Shown: positions 24,120 to 32,281 of the stretch, piece after piece
How the letters are laid out: every line of letters begins with the position of its first letter
Numbering within the stretch: position 1 is the first letter of the stretch
Assembly (NCBI GenBank): GCA_050115795.1
Contig: JASFPT010000005.1
Span: 1 to 46,613 of the forward strand
Origin: JAIPEL01 sp050115795
Lineage (GTDB): Bacteria; Desulfobacterota; Desulfobacteria; Desulfobacterales; CAFBRK01
Reading direction: 5' to 3'
Length of the DNA stretch: 46,613 bases
Program-made: the position numbers and the translations under genes
Notes under the pieces: model-generated
The model's database searches: none
What the model was told of the DNA's origin: nothing
What the model saw: the letters and a program-made list of their open reading frames with translations, nothing else

Positions 24120-26049
24120 CACCGGACCCGAGCAGCGCTACCGTGCGCTTCGCCGGGAGGCGGACAGTCGGCGCCGGTCTTTTGTCGAGGCCCCGGAGCC
24201 GAAGATTCACATCGGCATGGCCACCTGCGGCATCGCATCGGGCGCACTGGACACCAAAGCCGCTTTCGAGGAGACCCTGGCTGAACAGGGGATCGAGGCG
24301 CTGATTCATCCGGTGGGCTGCATCGGCCACTGTTATGCCGAGCCGGTGGTCATCATCGACGCCCCGGCATCGGGATTCCCCCCCATTTTCTATCCGGAAG
24401 TCAGCCCCGGCAAGGCAAAGATGCTGGTGAAAAATTTTCTCGGCCAGGGCGACCCCCGCTTCGAGCACATCCTGGGGGCCATGGAGCCCAACGAGATGAT
24501 CCCCGCCGTGTCCGATTTTGCCCGGTTCTCCATGGAAAAGCGGGTCGTCATGGACCTTTGCGGCCGGATCGATCCGGAGGACATCTTCGACTACATTGCA
24601 GAAGGCGGCTACGAAACCCTGGCCCGGGCGCTGGCCGGCGCCCCGGAGGCGGTTCTCACGGAAGTGGAGCGTTCCGGACTTCGCGGCCGCGGCGGAGCGG
24701 GGTTTCCCACCGGAAGAAAATGGCGGATCGCCGCCGCTTCGGAAAAGGACCAGAAGATTCTCATCTGCAACGCGGACGAGGGAGACCCCGGCGCCTACAT
24801 GGACCGCACGCTGCTGGAGAGCAACCCCCACCAGGTGCTGGAAGGAATGATGCTGTGCGCCTATGCGGTCGGCGCTCAAAGCGCCGTGGTCTACGTGAGG
24901 GCCGAATATCCGCTGGCGGTAAAAATCGTGACACGGGCCATCGAGCAGGCCGCCGAACAGGGGCTCTTGGGAGAAGACATCCTGGGCAGCGGGTTCTCCT
25001 TTACCATCGAGGTGTTCCAGGGGTCGGGGGCTTTTGTCTGCGGCGAGGAAACCGCCCTGATTCAGTCGATCCACGGCCGTCGGGGCATGCCGGTCCACCG
25101 GCCCCCCTATCCGGTGGAAGATGGCCTTTGGCACCGTCCTACGGTCATCAACAACGTCAAGACGCTCGCCTCGGTTCCGCCGATCGTAAACCACGGGGCT
25201 GACTGGTTCCGAAAGATCGGCACGGAAAACAGCCCCGGCACGGCCATTTTTTCGGTGGTCGGCAACGTGGTCCACCCGGGTCTGGTGGAAATCCCGATGG
25301 GGGTCACCCTCCGGAGCCTGATTTTCGACATCTGCGGAGGGATTCCCAACAAGAAGAAATTCAAGGCCGTCCAGATCGGCGGCCCCTCCGGGGGATGTCT
25401 GCCCGAGTCGTTTCTCGACACCCCCATCGACTTCGATTCCCTGACCGAAGCCGGGGCCATGATGGGTTCCGGCGGCATGGTGGTCATGGACGAAGACGCC
25501 TGCACCGTCGATGTCTCCCGTTATTTCCTGGAATTCACCCAGAAAGAGTCCTGCGGCAAATGCACGTTCTGCCGGATCGGCACCCATCATCTGCTGACGA
25601 TCCTGGGCCGGCTGACCCGGGGCGAGGGGGAGGAGGGAGACCTGGCGCTTCTCGAATCGCTCAGCCGGGACATCCGTACCGGATCCCTGTGCGGCCTGGG
25701 CAAAACCGCCCCCAACCCGGTGCTCACCTCTCTGGCATACTTCCGGGACGAATACGAAGCCCACATCCGGGAGAAAAAATGCCCGGCCTGCATGTGCCGC
25801 GCCCTGACCGCCTACTACATCGACCTGGGCAAATGTGCCGTGGGCTGCGAAGCCTGCGTGGGGGTGTGTCCCACCGAGGCGATTTTCACCACCAGCAACC
25901 GCAAAAAGGGGGTCGATCTAACCAAGTGCGTCAAGTGCGGGGAGTGCATGGTGGCCTGCCCGCCGGAGTACGACGCGGTGCGCCGGGTGTCGCCGCCCGA
26001 ATTGGCACCGGTCGTTGAACAGAAGAAGGGAACGCAGACCCCCGACTAA
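24100..26049 (+). CDS. NuoF/HydB-like flavoprotein with extra ferredoxin domain
   Basis: A 649-residue NADH-oxidising subunit. Residues about 30-115 form a thioredoxin-like domain without the full cluster set. The FMN/NADH core follows (GRGGAGFPTGRKW, CNADEGDPGAYMDR), then the [4Fe-4S] motif ESCGKCTFCRIGT with its distant Cys in SLCGLGKTAPNP. The last 80 residues add two ferredoxin motifs (CEACVGVCP and CVKCGECMVACP). This is the layout of HydB in electron-bifurcating hydrogenases and of NfnL-like NADH:ferredoxin modules. The chosen start is GTG 24100 with AAAGGGA upstream; GTG 24079 is an alternative with no ribosome site. The product should join NADH to low-potential Fe-S carriers. Confidence 0.95.
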   Translation: MTNPADSTGPEQRYRALRREADSRRRSFVEAPEPKIHIGMATCGIASGALDTKAAFEETLAEQGIEALIHPVGCIGHCYAEPVVIIDAPASGFPPIFYPEVSPGKAKMLVKNFLGQGDPRFEHILGAMEPNEMIPAVSDFARFSMEKRVVMDLCGRIDPEDIFDYIAEGGYETLARALAGAPEAVLTEVERSGLRGRGGAGFPTGRKWRIAAASEKDQKILICNADEGDPGAYMDRTLLESNPHQVLEGMMLCAYAVGAQSAVVYVRAEYPLAVKIVTRAIEQAAEQGLLGEDILGSGFSFTIEVFQGSGAFVCGEETALIQSIHGRRGMPVHRPPYPVEDGLWHRPTVINNVKTLASVPPIVNHGADWFRKIGTENSPGTAIFSVVGNVVHPGLVEIPMGVTLRSLIFDICGGIPNKKKFKAVQIGGPSGGCLPESFLDTPIDFDSLTEAGAMMGSGGMVVMDEDACTVDVSRYFLEFTQKESCGKCTFCRIGTHHLLTILGRLTRGEGEEGDLALLESLSRDIRTGSLCGLGKTAPNPVLTSLAYFRDEYEAHIREKKCPACMCRALTAYYIDLGKCAVGCEACVGVCPTEAIFTTSNRKKGVDLTKCVKCGECMVACPPEYDAVRRVSPPELAPVVEQKKGTQTPD

Positions 26050-26087
26050 AATCGCTGCACGATTTTATGAAAAGCGGCCGTGCCGCT
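26047..26087 (+). repeat. Palindrome abutting a stop codon, copy 2, with second hairpin
   Basis: TAAAATCG, loop CTGCA, CGATTTTA: a perfect eight-pair stem whose first three bases are the stop codon of the NuoF-like gene. A second perfect stem follows, AGCGGC-CGT-GCCGCT at 26073-26087. The first core is shared with 6584 and 28490. Confidence 0.65.
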
Positions 26088-26193
26088 CGAGGGGTCGAAA
26101 GAAGATCCACAAAGAGCGCACCGCCGGATCGGATTGCCGCGTCATCCAGTATCCAGCATCCAGGATCTGTATTGAAGATCCAGGGGTTAACCC

Positions 26194-26841
26194 ATGGCGA
26201 CCATTACCATCGACGGGAAGGCGATCGAGGCGGCGAAGGGCGCGAACCTGCTCAAGACCTGCCTGGAAAACGGCATCTACGTGCCGAACCTCTGCTATCT
26301 GGAGCAGCGCCCGGTGCCGACGGCCTCGTGTCGGCTGTGCTTCGTCCAAATCGAAGGACAGCCGGCCCCCACTGCGGCCTGCACCGTTTCGGTCAGCGAC
26401 GGCTTGACCGTCCGCACCGACACGGAGCCGGTGCGGCGCCTGCAGCGCGCCGGACTCGAGCTACTCCTTTCGGTTCACCACGTCGCCTGCAAAACCTGTC
26501 CGGCCAACCGAAAATGCGCCCTGCAGGACATCGCCCGGTTTCTGAAGGTCGGGCTCAAGTCCCGGCGGCTTCCCAGGCAGCTCAAGGATGAAGCGGTCGT
26601 CTCCGAACATCCCTGCATCGACTACCACCCGAATCGGTGCGTATTGTGCGGAAAGTGCGTCGCCGTCTGTCGCCTCCAGGGCGGGCCTCCGCAACTGGCT
26701 TTTGCCGGCCGGGGGTTTGCAACGGTCATCACCGCCTTCGGCGCCACCGAGGCCGACTGTACCGCCTGCCTTGCCTGCATCGACATCTGCCCGGTGGGGG
26801 CGCTGACAGCGCGGGACGCAACGGCGCGGGATGCCGTTTGA
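26194..26841 (+). CDS. NuoG/HydA N-terminal-like Fe-S protein, no catalytic domain
   Basis: A 215-residue protein. Residues 1-80 are a plant-type [2Fe-2S] ferredoxin (PNLCYLEQ, TASCRLCFV, AAC). A His-Cys3 motif for a [4Fe-4S] cluster follows (HHVACKTCPANRKC), then two [4Fe-4S] motifs (CVLCGKCVAVC and CTACLACIDICP). This is the N-terminal third of NuoG or of HydA. The molybdopterin or H-cluster domain is absent, and the gene ends with a natural stop. It completes a NuoEFG-like unit that would deliver electrons to another enzyme encoded elsewhere, such as formate dehydrogenase or a heterodisulfide-type complex. The 144-base gap before it carries the palindrome at 26047. Confidence 0.92.
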   Translation: MATITIDGKAIEAAKGANLLKTCLENGIYVPNLCYLEQRPVPTASCRLCFVQIEGQPAPTAACTVSVSDGLTVRTDTEPVRRLQRAGLELLLSVHHVACKTCPANRKCALQDIARFLKVGLKSRRLPRQLKDEAVVSEHPCIDYHPNRCVLCGKCVAVCRLQGGPPQLAFAGRGFATVITAFGATEADCTACLACIDICPVGALTARDATARDAV

Positions 26842-26890
26842 TGAAAGGGTTTCGGGCAGGGAAAAAGGCGCGAGGACCCGGCGTCCCGCG

Positions 26891-26925
26891 CGCTGGGATG
26901 CTCGAAGGCTGGGAAGCTGGGATGC
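26891..26925. repeat. Iterated GCTGGGATG-type repeat, copy 1
   Basis: Units of 7-9 bases (GCTGGGATG, GAAGGCTGG, GAAGCTGG, GATGCC) follow each other with small changes. Similar tracts occur at 30561, 42242 (opposite strand) and 44609. Confidence 0.55.
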
Positions 26926-27032
26926 CAGGGCAGCCGGCGGGTGGGCGCTTTGCGGCGGATGGACCGATGGATAGCCTGATGCCGCGTTTTCATCAAATCA
27001 GACGTTTTCGTCTATAGCCCCTGATCCTGTAG

Positions 27033-27077
27033 TGAACGGTCTCCGTGCCGTTCATGAGGACACGACACGGAGACCGT
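27033..27077. promoter_or_regulatory. Mutually exclusive hairpins
   Basis: ACGGTCTCCGTG (27036-27047) and its perfect complement (27066-27077) form a 12-pair stem with an 18-base loop. The same left strand can instead pair TGAACGG (27033-27039) with CCGTTCA (27048-27054). The two folds exclude each other, as in attenuators or riboswitches. No gene begins directly downstream, so the role is unclear. Confidence 0.45.
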
Positions 27078-27457
27078 GCTTACGGAATGCGACTGCGCCG
27101 AGTGAAGTGTCCTGCGAGAATGCAGAAGAATTCAAACACCGGCTTTCTTCCGGGTTCTGCCTCCCCGCCTTCCAGCTTCCCTGCAAGTTTCTGCGCCCTG
27201 CCGCTTCAAATTTCTTCCAACGCTTGCTCATGCCCGCTGACTGCGATAGCTTGTCAAATCATGGCCGAAAAGAGCACCATCATGGGGGCGATCGAGGGGA
27301 TCTCCCGGCGGGACGATCGCCAACTGGAGGCCGAGTTCAAGGCGGCCGTTGATTCCGTCCAGTGAAAAGACGGGATGCCGGTCATCTGCTTCGGATTTGT
27401 GGTGACTTTCAAAGAATCCGCTGCCATTCTCTGCAGCCGTGATTTGGAGGAAAACCG

Positions 27458-28492
27458 TTGAAATTGGGCATCGTCGGCCTGACCGGGGCCGGAAAGAAAA
27501 CCGTCTTCGAGGCGCTGACCGGAAATCCGGTGGCCGCCGCCCACCTGACCGAAAGCCAGATCGGCACCGTGAAGGTTCCCGATTCCCGGGTGGACGCCCT
27601 GAGCCGGATGTACAACCCGAAAAAGACCATCTATGCTCAGGTGGAATACTTTTTGCCGGCCGCGGCCCTTCAGCAGAAAGAGAAGGGAAAAGAGCAGAGC
27701 ATCTGGGTGCAGGTGCGCGACTGCGACGCCCTGCTTCACGTGGTCCGCAATTTCACCCCGCCGGGATCGACACCGCCGGACCTGGCCGGCGATTTTTCCG
27801 AAATCGACCAGGAGCTGATGGTTTCGGATCTGGTGGTGGCCGAAAAGCGCCTCGAACGGCTGGAGGCCGACGCAAGGCGGGGGAAGAAACCGGACACCGA
27901 GGAGCAGGAACTGCTGGTCGGCTGCAAGGCGGTCCTGGAAGCCGACCGCCCTATCCGGTCCGACCCGGAGCTGGCCGCCCATCCCGCCCTGCGCGGATTC
28001 GCCTTCCTGTCGGCCAAACCGATGCTGGTGTTGTTCAACAACGAAGATGAAGACGATGCCGCGCCCGAGGTGCCCGGGATCATCGACTCGGAGAGCTGTG
28101 AGGTGATCAAGGGGCGTCTGGAACAGGAGCTGGCCCAGATGGACGCCGAAGAAGCAGCGGCGTTCCTGGAAGAGTTCAACATCACCGCCTCGGCCATGGA
28201 CCGAATCATCGAACGCTCCTACCGGCTTTTGGGGCTCATCTCATTTTTCACGGTGGGCGAAGACGAGGTGCGGGCCTGGACCATCAAAAAAGGGACCCCG
28301 GCAGTGGAGGCGGCCGGCGCCATCCACACCGACATGCAGAAGGGATTCATCCGGGCCGAGGTGCTCGCCTACGGCGACCTGATGGACGCCGGGACCTTCA
28401 AGGACGCGCGGTCCAAGGGAACGGTGCGCCTGGAGGGGAAAACCTACGAGGTCCAGGACGGTGACATCATCACCTTCCGCTTCAATGTATAA
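27458..28492 (+). CDS. YchF/Obg-like protein with degenerate nucleotide-binding motifs
   Basis: A 344-residue protein with the layout of YchF: N-terminal G domain, helical insertion, C-terminal TGS domain (SFFTVGEDEVRAWTIKKG to the end, YEVQDGDIITFRFNV). YchF binds ribosomes and hydrolyses ATP. Here the P-loop reads GLTGAGKKT, with Lys where Ser or Thr should hold magnesium. The switch II motif DxxG (DIAGL in YchF) is replaced by LPAAA. The base-recognition region (FNNEDED) is also altered. It may be a paralogue that no longer hydrolyses nucleotide. The start is TTG with GGAGG seven bases upstream; no ATG fits the conserved N-terminus. Confidence 0.85.
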   Translation: MKLGIVGLTGAGKKTVFEALTGNPVAAAHLTESQIGTVKVPDSRVDALSRMYNPKKTIYAQVEYFLPAAALQQKEKGKEQSIWVQVRDCDALLHVVRNFTPPGSTPPDLAGDFSEIDQELMVSDLVVAEKRLERLEADARRGKKPDTEEQELLVGCKAVLEADRPIRSDPELAAHPALRGFAFLSAKPMLVLFNNEDEDDAAPEVPGIIDSESCEVIKGRLEQELAQMDAEEAAAFLEEFNITASAMDRIIERSYRLLGLISFFTVGEDEVRAWTIKKGTPAVEAAGAIHTDMQKGFIRAEVLAYGDLMDAGTFKDARSKGTVRLEGKTYEVQDGDIITFRFNV

Positions 28493-28509
28493 AATCGCTT
28501 CCGCGATTT
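28490..28509 (+). repeat. Palindrome abutting a stop codon, copy 3
   Basis: AAATCGC, loop TTCC, GCGATTT, beginning inside the stop codon of the YchF-like gene and followed by GATGAACGG. It matches the elements at 6584 and 26047. Confidence 0.65.
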
Positions 28510-28806
28510 GATGAACGGCGGCTGCCCCGGATCTCCTGTCGGCCAAAACTCGTCGGTAAGGCCGTGTAGAGACGCCCGCTGAAGGAATTTCAAGAATAAG
28601 CACGCGTCGTGGCGCAAGCCTCGGGCATTTTTCAACGACCCGTCGCGGCCGTCCCAACACGCCCGAATCGGCTCAAACGCTGGTAGCGTTGCCCGGCCTG
28701 CGATCCGACACCCCTTGGCCTCCGTTTTGCGTGGACCGGCGCTTTTTTGACAATCCTTATAAACCGGGCGGCAAAGCCGCTCATCAAAAAATTACGGAGT
28801 ATTTTT
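28493..28806. other. Intergenic region before the ThDP enzyme gene
   Basis: A gap of about 310 bases with the stop-codon palindrome at its left end. At its right end is the element at 28768-28798. The middle shows no open frame or promoter that I trust. Confidence 0.4.
28768..28798 (+). repeat. GCGGCAAAGCCGC palindrome element, copy 2
   Basis: The same 13-base palindrome as at 20158, again followed by TCATCAAA, ATT and CGGA. Here the CGGAG at its end is the ribosome site for the TTG start at 28807, so the repeat supplies a translation signal. Confidence 0.6.
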
Positions 28807-30546
28807 TTGGAAAGACACGGCGGCGATCTGGTGGGCGAAACGCTGGCGGCCTTCGGGGTGAAGCACCTGTACACCCTGTGCGGCGGGCACATCTCGCCGA
28901 TTCTGGCCGGGGCGAAGAAATGCGGGATCGGTGTGGTGGACGTCCGGGGGGAGGCCACCGCCGTTTTTGCGGCGGACGCGACGAGTCGGCTCACCGGCCT
29001 GCCCGGCGTGGCGGTCGTCACCGCCGGACCCGGTGTGACCAACACGGTGACCGCGGTGAAAAACGCCCAGATGGCCCAGAGCCCGCTGGTGGTCCTGGGC
29101 GGTTCGGCGCCCAGTGTCCTGAAGGGCCGCGGTGCGCTTCAGGACATCGACCAGCTCTCTTTGCTCAAACCGGCCGTGAAGCTGGCCGTCGCCGTCGGAC
29201 GAAACTGCGATATCGTCCCGGTGCTCACCAGGGCCTTTGCAGCTGCTTCTTCCGGGGTCCCGGGGCCGGTATTCGTAGAGTTTCCGGTGGACCTGCTCTA
29301 CCCCGAGTCCCTGGTTCGGGAGTGGTACGGCGCAAAGACGAAAAAAACCGACAAGGAACGTCTTGCCGACAAACTGATCCGCTACTACCTGACCCGGAGC
29401 GTGGATCGGCTCTTTGAGTGCCGTTTCGAGCGTCTGAAGCCCGGCCGATATACGGTTTCCGTGCCCGAAGCCGCCCCCGGCGCCATCCGGCGTGCGTCCC
29501 GGTGGCTCGAGCAGGCCAAGCGCCCGGTGATGATCGTCGGCAGCCAGGCGCTGCTCGAGCCGGCCCGGGCACCGGCACTGGTCCGCGCCGTGGAAAAACT
29601 CAACGTCCCGGTCTACCTGACCGGCATGGCGCGGGGCCTGATGGGTTCGGGCCACCTGCTGCACATGCGCCACGGCAGAAAACAGGCCCTCCGGCAGGCC
29701 GATCTGGTGATATTGGCCGGCATGCCCTGCGATTTCCGGCTCGACTATGGAAGGGCCATCGGCCGGGGCGCTCGGATGATTTCCATCAACCGGAGCCGTA
29801 AGGACCTGAAGCGCAACCGTCGTCCCGATCTCGGTATCCTGGCAGACCCCGGGCGGGTGCTGACGGCCCTGGCCGAAAGGGTCGCCGATGCCCCCGACCG
29901 GGCCCGGTGGCACGCGGACCTCCTGGGGCTTCAGGAGGAGAAAAACGCGGCCATCGAGGTTGTGGCCGCTGAAAGGACCGATTCGGTCAATCCCCTGGAC
30001 CTGCTGATCAAGCTGGACGCGATGATCGCAGATGACAGCCTGATCGTTGCAGACGGGGGCGATTTTGCAGCCACCGCCTCTTACCTGCTCCGGCCCCGGG
30101 GTCCGCTTTGCTGGATCGATGCAGGGCCGTTCGGCACGCTCGGGGCCGGGGCCGGATTCGCCCTGGCCGCCCGCCTGTGCAGACCCGAAGCCGAAATCTG
30201 GTTGATCTACGGAGACGGGGCGGTCGGCTACAGCCTCGTGGAGATGGACACCTTTGTCCGGCACGGACTTTCCGTCATCGCGGTGGTGGGAAACGATGCG
30301 GGCTGGACGCAGATCGCCCGGGACCAGGTCCGGATCTTAGACGACGACGTGGGCACCCGGCTTCGCCGCACCGACTACCACAGAGCCGCCGAGTCGCTCG
30401 GGGCCCGGGGACTTTTGCTCGACCGGCCCGATCGGATCGAGAAGGTCCTTGCCGAGGCCAAGGAGGCCGCCCGCCCGGGCCGGCCGGTGCTGATCAATGC
30501 GAAGATCGGAAGGAGCACCTTCCGGGAGGGCTCCATCAGCATCTAG
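28807..30546 (+). CDS. ThDP-dependent enzyme, ILVBL/2-hydroxyacyl-CoA lyase type
   Basis: A 579-residue soluble enzyme of the acetolactate-synthase superfamily. The catalytic Glu is in VRGEATAVFAA, the central Rossmann domain has MIVGSQALLEPA, and the ThDP-magnesium motif is GDGAVGYSLVEM ... VGNDAGW. Several stretches (GRGALQDIDQLSL, GPVFVEFPVDLLYP, GARGLLL, the end FREGSIS) resemble, from memory, human ILVBL/HACL2, which splits 2-hydroxyacyl-CoAs. The FAD-binding signature of true acetolactate synthases is not evident, and no small regulatory subunit follows. The start is TTG with CGGAG upstream. Acyl-CoA cleavage is inferred; oxalyl-CoA decarboxylase or synthase activity is possible. Confidence 0.85.
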   Translation: MERHGGDLVGETLAAFGVKHLYTLCGGHISPILAGAKKCGIGVVDVRGEATAVFAADATSRLTGLPGVAVVTAGPGVTNTVTAVKNAQMAQSPLVVLGGSAPSVLKGRGALQDIDQLSLLKPAVKLAVAVGRNCDIVPVLTRAFAAASSGVPGPVFVEFPVDLLYPESLVREWYGAKTKKTDKERLADKLIRYYLTRSVDRLFECRFERLKPGRYTVSVPEAAPGAIRRASRWLEQAKRPVMIVGSQALLEPARAPALVRAVEKLNVPVYLTGMARGLMGSGHLLHMRHGRKQALRQADLVILAGMPCDFRLDYGRAIGRGARMISINRSRKDLKRNRRPDLGILADPGRVLTALAERVADAPDRARWHADLLGLQEEKNAAIEVVAAERTDSVNPLDLLIKLDAMIADDSLIVADGGDFAATASYLLRPRGPLCWIDAGPFGTLGAGAGFALAARLCRPEAEIWLIYGDGAVGYSLVEMDTFVRHGLSVIAVVGNDAGWTQIARDQVRILDDDVGTRLRRTDYHRAAESLGARGLLLDRPDRIEKVLAEAKEAARPGRPVLINAKIGRSTFREGSISI

Positions 30547-30560
30547 CCGCTGCGCGTCCT

Positions 30561-30592
30561 GAGGCCGGGACGCTGGGATGCCGGGAGGCCGG
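30561..30592. repeat. Iterated GCTGGGATG-type repeat, copy 2
   Basis: GAGGCCGGGAC, GCTGGGATG, CCGGGAGG, CCGG: the same pattern as at 26891, placed 15 bases after a stop codon. Confidence 0.5.
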
Positions 30593-30741
30593 TTTCAGAT
30601 GAAAAGCCCGGTCTGAATTTTTGTGTCGTCTCTGTAAAAATTCGTGCGTCCCGGCTTCCCCCGCAAGTCACCAGCAGGCAGTCGCTTACCAGCTTTCCAG
30701 CCTGGCGGAATCCCTGCTACCCACCACCCGCTGATTTTAAG

Positions 30742-30769
30742 TTGATTATCGTATGCCGAATCCTATAGT
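30742..30769 (+). promoter_or_regulatory. Sigma-70-type promoter of the efflux operon
   Basis: TTGATT, 16 bases, TATAGT (4/6 and 5/6). Transcription would begin near 30776, which favours the TTG start at 30821 for the first gene over the GTG at 30773. Confidence 0.5.
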
Positions 30770-30820
30770 TATGTGACCAAAATCCGGTGGATTCCAACCG
30801 GGACGGGAGGTCTGCAAAGG

Positions 30821-32278
30821 TTGCTTCGACGGGGTGCCGCAAAGATACGGATGCTGGCCGCGATCGGATGCGGGTTGATCCTGCTGGCCGGATGCAGCCC
30901 CTTTGCCCCCCGGCAGCGGACCCTGCCGGACGGGGACCTGCCGGCGGGCTATTCCCTGTTCAGTGGGAACCGGGAGCCGGAGCGCCGGTGGTGGGAGGAC
31001 TTTGAAGACCCCGAGCTTTCTTCTCTCATCGAATCCGCCCTGAAGGACAACTTCTCCATCCAGGAGGCCTGGGCTCGGCTCAACCAGGCCCGGGCCCTGG
31101 CGGTGCAGGCCGGCGCCGGCCAAATCCCGGACCTGAACGTCGAGGGAAATTTGCTGGCCGGCCGGCAGAAGGCAAACGACACGGCCGAAAGCCGCCGTCT
31201 GGAAAGCGCCGCCATCGGAATGGTCAGCAGCTACGAGGTGGATCTCTGGGGGCGGGTCGGGGCCGGACGCCAGGCCGCCGACCTGGCCTCGTCGGCCAGC
31301 CGGGAGGATGTCGGGACCGCCGCCGTGACCCTGTCTGCGGAAGTGGCCAACCGCTGGATCGGAATCGTTTCCCAGCGCATGCAAAAAAGGCTCATCGAAG
31401 AACAGATCCGGATCAACCAGACCCTGCTGGAACTGGTCACCCTCCGGTTCAAGACGGCGATCGTCTCGGCCCTTGACGTCTACCAGCAAAAGCAGATCGT
31501 GGAAAACCTCCAGGCCGAAATCCCCCTGGTGGAGGAACAGGAGCAACTGCTGCTGCACCAGCTGGCCGTGCTCCTGGGAAAGCCGCCCCGAACAGCGCTG
31601 TCCATCACCGCAGCGGTACTTCCGGAACTGCCCCCGCTTCCCGCCGCCGGCCTGCCCGCCGACCTGCTGGCCGCCCGACCGGACGTGCGTGCAGCCGGGA
31701 TGCGGCTTGCGGTTGCGGACTGGCAGGTGGCCGAAGCCCGGGCCGCCCGGCTGCCGGCCCTGAGCCTGACGGGCCGCGCCCGCTACGGGGAGGGGGAACT
31801 GGACGTCTTGTTCGACAACTGGCTGGTGAGCCTGGCAGCCAATCTGACGGCGCCGGTCTTCGACGGCGGCCGACGCGCCGCCGAGGTGGACCGGACCGTT
31901 TCGCTGGCAGACGAACGGCTGGCCGCCTACCGTCGAACGGTGCTGACCGCGGTCAAGGAAGTCGAGGACGCCCTGGTGTCCGAGGCGAAACAACAGGCGC
32001 ACATCGACGGCCTTCGGCAGGTGATCGATACCGCCCGGCAGGCCCTGGAGGAGGCCGGGAACCGATACCGAAACGGGCTCACCGACTATCTGCCGGTGCT
32101 GACGCAACTGCTGTCGGTCCAGGGACTGGAGCGGGATCTGATCCGAAGAAATGCCGAACTGCTGGCCACCCGGGTCAGCCTGTACCGCGCCCTGGGCGGG
32201 GTATGGACCGGCGATCTCCCGGCACCTGAAACCGCCGGCGCCAGGGGCACGTCGACGGAAACCTTTCCCGGGAGCTGA
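30821..32278 (+). CDS. Outer-membrane efflux lipoprotein, NodT family (TolC-like)
   Basis: A 485-residue outer-membrane channel of RND efflux systems. The N-terminus is a lipoprotein signal with lipobox LLAGC (Cys about residue 26 from this start). Two repeats of the outer-membrane-factor domain follow, including PDLNVEGNLLAGRQ and RPDVRAAGMRLAVADWQ. The TTG start has GGGAGG ten bases upstream and lies after the promoter at 30742. The next gene starts three bases after its stop, so NodT, adaptor and pump form one operon. Substrate unknown. Confidence 0.93.
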   Translation: MLRRGAAKIRMLAAIGCGLILLAGCSPFAPRQRTLPDGDLPAGYSLFSGNREPERRWWEDFEDPELSSLIESALKDNFSIQEAWARLNQARALAVQAGAGQIPDLNVEGNLLAGRQKANDTAESRRLESAAIGMVSSYEVDLWGRVGAGRQAADLASSASREDVGTAAVTLSAEVANRWIGIVSQRMQKRLIEEQIRINQTLLELVTLRFKTAIVSALDVYQQKQIVENLQAEIPLVEEQEQLLLHQLAVLLGKPPRTALSITAAVLPELPPLPAAGLPADLLAARPDVRAAGMRLAVADWQVAEARAARLPALSLTGRARYGEGELDVLFDNWLVSLAANLTAPVFDGGRRAAEVDRTVSLADERLAAYRRTVLTAVKEVEDALVSEAKQQAHIDGLRQVIDTARQALEEAGNRYRNGLTDYLPVLTQLLSVQGLERDLIRRNAELLATRVSLYRALGGVWTGDLPAPETAGARGTSTETFPGS

Positions 32279-32281
32279 CTC

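Larger units (their letters stand above)
26842..27457. other. Intergenic region of 616 bases with repeats and a hairpin switch
   Basis: It contains the GCTGGGATG repeats (26891-26925) and the competing hairpins (27033-27077), listed separately. A 34-codon open frame at 27261-27365 (MAEKSTIMGAIEGISRRDD) has fair composition but no ribosome site. It may be a gene remnant or a small peptide. Nothing else is convincing. Confidence 0.4.

Noticed and set aside
28741..28765. Sigma-70 promoter before the ThDP gene
   Set aside because: TTGACA is present but TATAAA follows after only five bases.
30773..30820. GTG start for the NodT gene
   Set aside because: It would begin before the likely transcription start and gives an unusually long signal region; the TTG at 30821 has a ribosome site.
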